Source of the DNA: Faecalimonas sp.
GTDB taxonomy: Bacteria > Bacillota_A > Clostridia > Lachnospirales > Lachnospiraceae
Assembly: GCA_026169575.1 (NCBI GenBank)
Contig: JAPFCT010000282.1
Coordinates: 1-10,035, forward strand
DNA: 10,035 nucleotides
Direction of reading: 5' to 3'
The translations under genes were made by a program, and so were the position numbers. Below the pieces are notes generated by a model. It did not search any database. It saw only the letters and a program-made list of their open reading frames with translations, and was not told where the DNA came from. Every line of letters begins with the position of its first letter. The stretch's first letter is position 1. This document shows, piece after piece, positions 1 to 5,369 of this stretch.

Positions 1-6
1 CCTCCT
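1..6 (-). promoter_or_regulatory. Probable ribosome binding site of a gene beyond the left edge
   Basis: On the minus strand the last bases inside the window read AGGAGG, a full-strength Shine-Dalgarno sequence. The start codon it would serve lies just outside the window. Together with the promoter candidate at 85-113, this suggests another minus-strand gene follows the aldolase operon. The gene itself cannot be seen, so this rests on the motif alone. Confidence 0.4.
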
Positions 7-84
7 GTCATTCTATATTTATGGCATCAACAGGCATACAGAAATCCTGCACCCACTGATAAATAGACATAGTAATACTAATTT

Positions 85-113
85 ATTATAACACAAAATG
101 GGGGTGCTTTCCA
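85..113 (-). promoter_or_regulatory. Candidate sigma-A promoter for a gene beyond the left edge
   Basis: Read on the minus strand, a -35 box TGGAAA (108-113, four of six consensus bases) is followed after 17 bases by a perfect -10 box TATAAT (85-90). It points left, towards the ribosome binding site at 1-6. Expected transcription start is near 78, giving a leader of at least 80 bases. It lies downstream of the aldolase operon terminator, consistent with a separate transcription unit. Confidence 0.5.
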
Positions 114-118
114 TTAAA

Positions 119-128
119 TTTGCGCAAA
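119..128. promoter_or_regulatory. Palindrome TTTGCGCAAA next to the left promoter
   Basis: A perfect 10-bp palindrome with a central GCGC lies 5 bases upstream of the -35 box of the candidate promoter at 85-113. Palindromes with a CG at the dyad axis are typical of LacI-family operators, and the position would suit a regulator of the gene beyond the edge. It is short enough to be chance. Confidence 0.25.
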
Positions 129-209
129 ACGCTGAAAAAAGGTTCAAAATAACGTGATCCCACCCCCTTCTCGAATTTATAAGCATCCCACTGCCGAAAT
201 CAAAAATAT

Positions 210-232
210 ACCTAAACTAAAACCTAAACTAA
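210..232. repeat. Two tandem copies of ACCTAAACTAA, 12-base period
   Basis: The 11-mer ACCTAAACTAA occurs at 210-220 and again at 222-232, directly behind the aldolase operon terminator on the operon's strand. With only two copies in AT-rich DNA it may be incidental. No function is assigned. Confidence 0.5.
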
Positions 233-233
233 T

Positions 234-275
234 AAAAACTTCCTGACAGACGGATTGTTCTCCATCGCCAGGAAG
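234..275 (-). terminator. Intrinsic terminator of the ROK-VOC-kinase-aldolase operon
   Basis: On the minus strand, 12 bases after the aldolase stop codon, CTTCCTG (269-275) pairs with CAGGAAG (239-245). Inside that stem GATGGA pairs with TCCGTC (one G-T wobble) around the loop GAACAA. A run of five T (plus-strand A at 234-238) follows the outer stem immediately. The two-part stem plus T tract, placed right after the last gene, fits Rho-independent termination. Confidence 0.8.
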
Positions 276-287
276 CATGATTATCCA

Positions 288-1238
288 TTAAATTTTTCGT
301 GTTCTTTTTATTTCTTCAAGCACCATTTCCACAATCTGACTGATGTCAGTACTGCTCGTCTGTATATTTTTTACTTCTGTCTCGGCCTTTCCCGTACTGG
401 AAAACAGAGTCATTTTTTTCTGTGTCTCCTGTTTTACTGCCTCCACTGCTGCCGGAATCAAATCAATAATTCCCTTGCTCATATATTCAAACTTTCTGAA
501 TTCCGCTTCTACTGCTGCAATATTAATATCTGTAAAAATATTGATTTTGCTGATTCCCTCCTGGATTGCCCTCCGAAAATCGTTATCAGTCAATCCAGAA
601 CCTCCATGAAGCACCAACGGTACATCTACTGTGTTGGCAATAGTCCGGATTCTTTCAAAATCAAGCTTTGGCGGAAGCTTATAAGCACCGTGGGCTGTTC
701 CCACAGCAATTGCCAGAGCATCCACTCCTGTTTTCTGTACAAAATCCTTTGCCATAGCCGGATCTGTATAAAAATCTGCAGGATTCGTCATATGAGAATT
801 CCCCTCTGCAGACCCCTCATTATCTCCTACATGCCCCAGTTCGCCTTCAATGGTCGCTCCATAAGAATGAGCAATATCAGCCATTTCCTTCACCTTACGC
901 ACATTTTCTTCATAGGAATCTGTAGAACAATCATACATAATAGAAGAAAATCCAAGCTCCAGAGCCTTAATACAAGTTTCCCTGTTTAGTCCATGATCCA
1001 AATGGATAACCACTGGAACGTTGGCCTTTTTTGCCATAGGAATCAAATAATAGGAAACCTCCTCCAAGGGCCCATAAGGAAATAAAACCTCAGCTGTTCC
1101 CATAATTACCGGAGACCTGGAAGCTTCTGCTGCCGCAATAATTCCCCTGGCAAGTTCCAGATTTACCGCATTAAACAGACCAACCGCATATTTTTGTCTT
1201 TTTGCAGGTAAAAGCACCTGATTCATATTTACAAGCAT
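288..1238 (-). CDS. Class II ketose-bisphosphate-type aldolase
   Basis: Cytosolic zinc-dependent aldolase of the FBA class II / GatY-KbaY family, 316 residues, a normal TIM-barrel length. These enzymes cleave ketose phosphates to DHAP plus an aldehyde. Visible motifs: HLDHG at 79-83 with catalytic Asp81 and zinc ligand His82, EGELG at 131-135 with Glu133, TAHG with His183, LHGGSG with His211, and a phosphate-binding segment near 228-239. All metal ligands are present. An in-frame ATG lies 33 bases upstream, but the ATG at 1238 follows GAGAGGGGAG at good distance and avoids overlap with the kinase, so it is chosen. It is last in the operon, 14 bases behind the kinase gene, implying it cleaves the kinase product. 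The N-terminal segment YAVGLFNAVN differs slightly from the usual YAVGAFNVNN. Whether the substrate is fructose-, tagatose- or another ketose phosphate cannot be told from sequence. Confidence 0.93.
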   Translation of the reverse strand: MLVNMNQVLLPAKRQKYAVGLFNAVNLELARGIIAAAEASRSPVIMGTAEVLFPYGPLEEVSYYLIPMAKKANVPVVIHLDHGLNRETCIKALELGFSSIMYDCSTDSYEENVRKVKEMADIAHSYGATIEGELGHVGDNEGSAEGNSHMTNPADFYTDPAMAKDFVQKTGVDALAIAVGTAHGAYKLPPKLDFERIRTIANTVDVPLVLHGGSGLTDNDFRRAIQEGISKINIFTDINIAAVEAEFRKFEYMSKGIIDLIPAAVEAVKQETQKKMTLFSSTGKAETEVKNIQTSSTDISQIVEMVLEEIKRTRKI

Positions 1239-1252
1239 TATTCTCCCCTCTC

Positions 1253-2374
1253 TCAGCCGCGTTTTTTCCAACCAGAATCTATTTTTTTCTTTAATTCTTT
1301 AAAACTTTTCAAACCGCTGAGAGCGTCATACGCAGCCACACAGGAAGCTCCCGTGGCAGCTGCCAGATGAATACAGTCCTCAAAGGAATACCCGTCCAAC
1401 ATTGCAGTAAGAAAAGCTGCTATAGTTGTATCACCTGCTCCCGTTCCAGAAAGCACCCGATCCGGTATGTAACTTTTTTCAAACCCTCGGCGATTTGCCC
1501 AATCTTCCACATTAAGTTCTGTTCTCTTTTCAATTCCTGAAAGGACTTCTATATCTCCTGTCTGATAATAAAGTCCAGGAGCGCCGCACTTCAAAAGTAG
1601 CACCTTCGCCCCAAACTCCATGCAACGATCTGCAAGAGGCCTGATGTCTTTTTCTATATCAAGAATTTCTGTAATATCCCCACCATTAGCTCTGTCCTGC
1701 CATTCCTGAAATCTAGGCTTATCCAACATATAGCAAAGTTCTTCCACACTTGGCACAAAAAAATCTACCAGAGGAAGAAGCTTTTTAAGCAAAGCTTCCC
1801 AATCTGTTTTAGCAGCTTCCGATGCCGGATCCACTGATGCTAAATCAAGAGAAGTAGCGACTCCTGCCTGCTTTACCTTTTTAAAAAGTTTCAAAAGCTC
1901 TTCTCCCTGATTTTCATACATTCTTTTCATAAGAGGAGGATAGCCAAAATGAAACAGTGTCTTATCACACAACATTTCCTCCGTGATATCTTCTGCCGCA
2001 AACGTATTGTTTGCACCATTATGATGTAAAAATATCCTGTCGGTTCCGGGAATCGCAAGGATCACTGAATAAGAGGTTGACTCTCCATCTCCCACAATCA
2101 ACTCTTCCTCCACATGATATTCACCCAATTTTTTTATAACCATGTTTCCAAATGCATCATCTCCAACCTTCCCGGCAAGAGATACATCCGCTCCTAGAAA
2201 CTTCATGGCAAGCCCCGTGTTAGACACTGACCCCCCTGTATGGACGTCTGCCGCCTCTACATTAATCAGTTTGCCCGGAGACAGGATATCACTGGCCTTA
2301 CCTTTAATACTGTCAGGAAATACCGGAGTAATATCAATACAGATATGTCCTGCTGAAATTACTTTTTTCCTCAT
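1253..2374 (-). CDS. PfkB-family carbohydrate kinase
   Basis: Cytosolic ATP-dependent sugar kinase of the ribokinase/PfkB superfamily, 373 residues. The N-terminal signature lies at about 45-76 (HTGGSVSNTGLAMKFLG, then GKVGDDAFG). The C-terminal signature is GTGAGD at 310-315, where Asp315 is the expected catalytic base and the glycines form the anion hole. It is longer than the usual 300-330 residues. The extra length appears to sit near 219-245 and 280-306, both rich in charged residues. The ATG at 2374 follows GAGGTG at a suitable distance, 25 bases after the VOC gene. Lying between a regulator and an aldolase, it most likely phosphorylates the imported or oxidised ketose. Family membership is secure, but substrate and phosphorylated position (C1 or C6) are unknown. 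Confidence 0.92.
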   Translation of the reverse strand: MRKKVISAGHICIDITPVFPDSIKGKASDILSPGKLINVEAADVHTGGSVSNTGLAMKFLGADVSLAGKVGDDAFGNMVIKKLGEYHVEEELIVGDGESTSYSVILAIPGTDRIFLHHNGANNTFAAEDITEEMLCDKTLFHFGYPPLMKRMYENQGEELLKLFKKVKQAGVATSLDLASVDPASEAAKTDWEALLKKLLPLVDFFVPSVEELCYMLDKPRFQEWQDRANGGDITEILDIEKDIRPLADRCMEFGAKVLLLKCGAPGLYYQTGDIEVLSGIEKRTELNVEDWANRRGFEKSYIPDRVLSGTGAGDTTIAAFLTAMLDGYSFEDCIHLAAATGASCVAAYDALSGLKSFKELKKKIDSGWKKRG

Positions 2375-2399
2375 ATGGTCACCTCTAATTCTTTTTCAC

Positions 2400-2783
2400 T
2401 TACAGATACTGAGCAAATTCCAGTCTTTCCAGATTTGGTCCTTCTGCAATAAAAAATTTTACACCATTTTTCCAAAATGGAAGAAAAGAAACCTCTGTAA
2501 GAATCCGGATACCAAGTCCTGAAATAAATTTATAAGCAATGTCAATATCCTCTACATTTAAAGCAATATGATCCACCGCCCCATCTCTAAAGGCAGCCTG
2601 TCCATTTTCATAGGTTTCAAGAATAAGATCACCAAGCCTTAGGAAAACAACACGAACTTCTCCATCCTTTGCCTCATGAGCAATCTCAAAGCCTATTTTT
2701 TTATAAAAATCCACTGTTTTATCCATCTGGTTGGTGGGGATTCCAATATGCTGCAGTCCCTTAATATTTTGTTTAAATTCCAT
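2400..2783 (-). CDS. VOC-superfamily (glyoxalase-fold) small protein
   Basis: A 127-residue protein with two beta-alpha-beta-beta-beta repeats of the vicinal oxygen chelate fold. Likely metal ligands are His12 (GLQHIGIP), Glu56 (DLILETYE), His72 (VDHIALNV) and Glu122 (GPNLERLEF), one per expected position. This suggests a metal-dependent enzyme rather than a bleomycin-binding type protein. VOC proteins include glyoxalase I, methylmalonyl-CoA epimerase and dioxygenases, and the exact activity cannot be inferred. It lies 20 bases after the ROK gene and 25 before the kinase, so it is co-transcribed with sugar catabolic genes. Possible roles are removal of methylglyoxal arising from DHAP, or isomerisation/epimerisation of a pathway intermediate. 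The upstream ribosome binding site (GAGAGTGGG) is only moderate. Confidence 0.85.
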   Translation of the reverse strand: MEFKQNIKGLQHIGIPTNQMDKTVDFYKKIGFEIAHEAKDGEVRVVFLRLGDLILETYENGQAAFRDGAVDHIALNVEDIDIAYKFISGLGIRILTEVSFLPFWKNGVKFFIAEGPNLERLEFAQYL

Positions 2784-2803
2784 AGTCCCACTCTCTTTCA
2801 GTA

Positions 2804-3919
2804 TTAGATCTCATCAATAAATTTTCCAACAAAGTAAAGAGCTGCGCCAACTGCTGATGATTCATGCTTAAAATAACAGGTTTTAATAAAACTTCCATCT
2901 GTGCGGAAAGTACTTCTTTCTACAACTCTTCTGCGCAGCTCATCAATATATTTTTCCATATATCCGCCCACATATCCGCCTAACATAATATCGCAATCCA
3001 GAATATTTCCCAGATTATTCACCACTGCAGATAAATATTTTAGATATTCATCCCATGCAGCCTTACACTGTTCATCTCCAATATCCAAAAGCTCAAAAAA
3101 ATGGTTCAGATCACCATCTGTCAGATTAGACAGATTCTGTGCGTTACAATAAGCATCCACACATCCCTTTTTCCCACAATAGCAAGGTCTTCCATCAATC
3201 TCCAAGGTCGTATGTCCAATCTCACCGCTATGGCTGCTTTCTCCCTCATACACCTCATTATTCATCAAGATTGCTCCACCTACGCTATTACTCAAAGACA
3301 GATAAAACATATTCTTTACCTGTTTCTGGTGCCACAGTTCTGCATAACCTCCGCAATTGGAATCATTGAAAATTCTATATGAAAAACTTAAATAATCTCC
3401 CAAGTCATCATAAATGGAACTTAGTTCTTCAATGATGGGTATATAACTAACCTTTTTATTGTCTTTTTCTACAATGGCAGGAATACTGATACCTATACCT
3501 AGAACACTTTCCGTTTTAACACCGCCCTTTTTGATCACATGCTCTACAAGTTTCTGAAGCTCACTGTAATAGCTATCCTTAGACTGGAATCTAAATCTCA
3601 GCCGCACCGAATATATAATTTCTCCATAAAGGTTCAACAGGACTCCACTTATATGGTTTTTAGTTATATCTATGCCTATGGAATATTTTGCCCCTGCATT
3701 AAATTCAATGACCTTAGCTTTTCTGCCTCCCGTCGAGTCAAATGTACCATTTACATAAATAAGATTTTTGTCAAAAAGATCTGACAGATTCTGGGTAATT
3801 GTCGGCATACTGAGATCCAACCTCTTGGCAATCTCTGACTTTGATATTTTTTTTCCTTCATAAATAATCCGAAAGACATTCTTTCTATTTTTTTGTTTGA
3901 TTTCTATTGCACTTGCCAA
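2804..3919 (-). CDS. ROK-family transcriptional regulator (NagC/XylR type)
   Basis: DNA-binding protein of 371 residues. A winged helix-turn-helix occupies about 12-55 (ISKSEIAKRLDLSMPTITQN), followed by an ROK sugar-kinase-like domain. The ROK zinc motif is complete: His236 then CYCGKKGC with Cys246, Cys248 and Cys253. Asp186 sits at the kinase-type catalytic position (FNDSN), but the phosphate loop at 80-90 (GIDITKNHI) lacks the glycine-rich motif of true ROK kinases, so sensing rather than catalysis is expected. The start is a TTG at 3919, seven bases after AAGGGAG, since no ATG fits the helix-turn-helix start. It is the first gene of the minus-strand operon with a promoter at 3978-4006. 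By analogy with XylR and NagC it probably represses this locus until a sugar ligand binds. Candidate operators are the dyads at 5299-5329 and 5337-5355. Confidence 0.92.
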   Translation of the reverse strand: MASAIEIKQKNRKNVFRIIYEGKKISKSEIAKRLDLSMPTITQNLSDLFDKNLIYVNGTFDSTGGRKAKVIEFNAGAKYSIGIDITKNHISGVLLNLYGEIIYSVRLRFRFQSKDSYYSELQKLVEHVIKKGGVKTESVLGIGISIPAIVEKDNKKVSYIPIIEELSSIYDDLGDYLSFSYRIFNDSNCGGYAELWHQKQVKNMFYLSLSNSVGGAILMNNEVYEGESSHSGEIGHTTLEIDGRPCYCGKKGCVDAYCNAQNLSNLTDGDLNHFFELLDIGDEQCKAAWDEYLKYLSAVVNNLGNILDCDIMLGGYVGGYMEKYIDELRRRVVERSTFRTDGSFIKTCYFKHESSAVGAALYFVGKFIDEI

Positions 3920-3977
3920 TTTTGTTCTCCCTTGCTTTCTGTTATGATGTCCTTCTTCGTATGCTGATATTTCCCAT

Positions 3978-4006
3978 ATTATACCAATTAGACAAGTCCT
4001 TTACAA
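3978..4006 (-). promoter_or_regulatory. Promoter of the ROK-VOC-kinase-aldolase operon
   Basis: On the minus strand TTGTAA (4001-4006) and a perfect TATAAT (3978-3983) are separated by 17 bases. A TGG immediately before the -10 box gives an extended -10 (TGnTATAAT). Predicted start is near 3971, leaving a leader of about 50 bases before the TTG start of the ROK gene. No intrinsic terminator is visible between the dehydrogenase stop (4049) and this promoter, so read-through from upstream may add to expression. Confidence 0.6.
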
Positions 4007-4048
4007 GCTAGCCTTATGAAGTACATCTTTATTTTTACAGTTTTGACT

Positions 4049-5095
4049 CTAACTAATCTTTACTACAGATTTTACAATATCAGCCTTATCATGAACACTC
4101 TTATCCATTGCATTCTGGATATCATCCAAGTTAAAGATATTTGTAACGATCCCTTTCAAATTTACTTTTCCTTCCGCAACCGCTTTAATAGCCATAGGAT
4201 AAATGTGACGGTAACGAAATACTGATTTAACTGTGATTTCCTTATCACAAATCAAACTTGTCGGAAGATTCATATTGCCGGATGCACTATAGCCCACCAG
4301 TACCAAGGTTCCACCTTTTACAAGCATTTCCATTCCCTGTTTTACGCAGATTTCTGTTCCGGATGTATCAATAACCAGATCGCATCCCCTGCCATCTGTT
4401 AATTTCATAATTTCTTCCACTGTATTCTTTTCTTTTCCATTTATAACAGCTGAAGCTCCAAGTTCCATAGCCTTATCTAGACGTTTATCCATAATATCCA
4501 CAACATAAACATCTGAAACACCAAGAGCTTTTAATGCCATCATTGTTACAAGACCAATACAACCGGATCCTGTTACAACCGCAGTTTGTCCCATCTTTGC
4601 ATCGCCCTGCATTGCCGCATGGAATCCTACAGCCAAAGGCTCAATCAAAGCTCCTTCCATTGTATCTACATTTTCTGGAAGCTTAAAGCAAAGGCCAGCT
4701 TCATGAGCTACATATTCCTGAAACACACCGTCTACTGGCGGTGTTGCAAAAAAAACAACATCCGGACAAAGATTATATTTTCCTGTTCTGCAAAATTCGC
4801 ATTGGCCACAGGTTTTACCCGGTTCAAGAGCAACTCTGTCTCCAACTTGTAAATGCTTTACATTTTTCCCAATTTCCACTACCGTTCCACCGGGCTCATG
4901 TCCAAGAACAAACGGAGGCTTTACAATATAGTCCCCAATTCTTCCATTCTCATAATAATGAAGATCCGATCCACATATCCCAACATATTCCAACTTCACT
5001 AAAACTTCATCATCCTTTGGAACAGGAATTGGTCTTGTTTCAAATCCCATTTTTCCAATACCATTCATTACTGCAACTTTCATACTACCCGTCAT
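4049..5095 (-). CDS. Zinc-dependent polyol dehydrogenase (sorbitol/L-iditol/xylitol dehydrogenase-like, MDR family)
   Basis: Cytosolic medium-chain dehydrogenase of 348 residues, normal for the family, oxidising a secondary alcohol of a polyol to a ketose. Catalytic zinc ligands are Cys41 (GICGSDLHYY), His66-Glu67 (LGHEPGG) and Glu152. The structural zinc lobe is intact with Cys96, Cys99, Cys102 and Cys110. The Rossmann loop is GSGCIG at 176-181, and Asp200 at the end of the second beta strand indicates NAD rather than NADP. The GSDLHYYENGRIGDYIVKPP segment resembles sorbitol/xylitol dehydrogenases more than threonine or simple alcohol dehydrogenases. The ATG at 5095 lies seven bases after AGGAGG, so it is preferred over the ATG four codons later. 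It is divergent from the importer, with its own promoter at 5157-5183. The substrate polyol is not determinable here. Confidence 0.92.
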   Translation of the reverse strand: MTGSMKVAVMNGIGKMGFETRPIPVPKDDEVLVKLEYVGICGSDLHYYENGRIGDYIVKPPFVLGHEPGGTVVEIGKNVKHLQVGDRVALEPGKTCGQCEFCRTGKYNLCPDVVFFATPPVDGVFQEYVAHEAGLCFKLPENVDTMEGALIEPLAVGFHAAMQGDAKMGQTAVVTGSGCIGLVTMMALKALGVSDVYVVDIMDKRLDKAMELGASAVINGKEKNTVEEIMKLTDGRGCDLVIDTSGTEICVKQGMEMLVKGGTLVLVGYSASGNMNLPTSLICDKEITVKSVFRYRHIYPMAIKAVAEGKVNLKGIVTNIFNLDDIQNAMDKSVHDKADIVKSVVKIS

Positions 5096-5115
5096 GTTGT
5101 TTCCTCCTATCTTTC

Positions 5116-5130
5116 TTGCAAACTTTTACA
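5116..5130. promoter_or_regulatory. Weak cre-like site (catabolite control) in the dehydrogenase leader
   Basis: The 15-mer at 5116-5130 (TTGCAAACTTTTACA) matches the loose Gram-positive cre pattern WTGNAANCGNWNNCA at all but the central G. It lies between the dehydrogenase promoter and its ribosome binding site, where a bound CcpA would block elongation. The missing G of the central CG is a serious weakness, so this is a candidate only. Confidence 0.25.
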
Positions 5131-5156
5131 AATACCTTTTATTAAAGTATATTTAT

Positions 5157-5183
5157 ATTATATCTATGTTATAAAAAAGTCAA
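5157..5183 (-). promoter_or_regulatory. Promoter of the polyol dehydrogenase gene
   Basis: On the minus strand a -35 box TTGACT (5178-5183) is followed by TATAAT (5157-5162) after 15 bases. The overlapping hexamer TAATAT (5155-5160) would give a 17-base spacer. The non-optimal geometry of the better -10 box, with a perfect palindrome directly upstream of the -35 box, suggests dependence on an activator or tight regulation. The leader to the ATG at 5095 would be about 50-55 bases. Confidence 0.6.
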
Positions 5184-5197
5184 TGCACATATGTGCA
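5184..5197. promoter_or_regulatory. Perfect 14-bp palindrome TGCACATATGTGCA, probable regulator site
   Basis: The sequence is fully self-complementary and directly abuts the -35 box of the dehydrogenase promoter. That places its centre about 40 bases upstream of the predicted start, the usual position of a class II activator site. It is about 100 bases upstream of the importer's start, so it could serve both directions. The TGnACAT-ATGTnCA form resembles operators of SorC/DeoR-type sugar regulators (family knowledge, not searched). No such regulator is encoded in this window. Confidence 0.55.
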
Positions 5198-5257
5198 AAA
5201 ATTGCCTGACTATTTTTATGCAATATATATAATTATTTGTTTTTTATTCTTTATCTA

Positions 5258-5286
5258 TTGACATTTCTATTATATTCCCCTATAAT
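5258..5286 (+). promoter_or_regulatory. Perfect-consensus sigma-A promoter of the ABC importer operon
   Basis: TTGACA (5258-5263), exactly 17 bases, then TATAAT (5281-5286): every consensus position and the optimal spacing are met. Predicted start is near 5293, giving a leader of about 77 bases that carries two dyads (5299-5329 and 5337-5355). A promoter this strong on a sugar importer implies repression when the substrate is absent. Confidence 0.85.
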
Positions 5287-5298
5287 TCCAATCATCTC

Positions 5299-5329
5299 AA
5301 ACTTATATAAAATACTTTTTTATAAGTTT
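5299..5329. promoter_or_regulatory. 31-base inverted repeat just downstream of the importer start site, probable operator
   Basis: Arms AAACTTATA (5299-5307) and TATAAGTTT (5321-5329) are perfect complements. Inside them a T-T mismatch (5308/5320) is followed by AAAA/TTTT pairing around a TAC loop, so 13 of 14 positions pair symmetrically about 5314. It spans about +6 to +36 of the predicted transcript, where a bound repressor would block initiation or early elongation. The ROK protein of this locus is the obvious candidate ligand. As RNA the stem is almost all A-U, so a DNA operator is more likely than a terminator. Confidence 0.5.
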
Positions 5330-5336
5330 TTACATC

Positions 5337-5355
5337 AGTTTAATTAAAATAAACT
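5337..5355. promoter_or_regulatory. 19-base dyad AGTTTA-N7-TAAACT before the importer ribosome binding site
   Basis: AGTTTA (5337-5342) and TAAACT (5350-5355) are perfect inverted arms, and within the centre TT/AA also pair, leaving one mismatch pair. It ends two bases before the GGGGGTG ribosome binding site (5358-5364). XylR-type ROK operators carry TTAGTTT/AAACTAA arms, and the right side here reads TAAACTAA, so this is a second candidate ROK site. AT-richness lowers confidence. Confidence 0.4.
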
Positions 5356-5369
5356 AAGGGGGTGCTAAG

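Noticed and set aside
100..167. Inverted repeat GGGGGTG (100-106) / CACCCCC (161-167)
   Set aside because: A 7-bp arm with a loop of 54 bases is weak. It overlaps the candidate promoter but has no T tract and no obvious functional geometry.
210..232. Tandem ACCTAAACTAA as a CRISPR-like or iteron array
   Set aside because: There are only two short copies with a one-base gap, no spacers, and no Cas or replication genes.
255..989. A 244-codon open frame on the plus strand opposite the aldolase gene
   Set aside because: It lies antisense to a well-conserved aldolase, has no plausible ribosome binding site, and its translation is Cys/His/Ile-rich with no domain pattern. It is a shadow frame.
1239..1271. 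Alternative upstream ATG at 1271 for the aldolase
   Set aside because: It would overlap the end of the kinase gene and add 11 charged residues not seen at family N-termini. The ATG at 1238 has a good GAGAGGGGAG ribosome binding site.
4586..5145. Open frames on the plus strand antisense to the polyol dehydrogenase and its leader
   Set aside because: They overlap the dehydrogenase with all its zinc ligands, show biased composition and no start signals.
5299..5331. Reading the importer leader dyad as an intrinsic terminator or attenuator
   Set aside because: The stem is almost entirely A-T with only one C-G pair and a short T stretch, so it would be unstable as RNA. A DNA operator explains the symmetry better.
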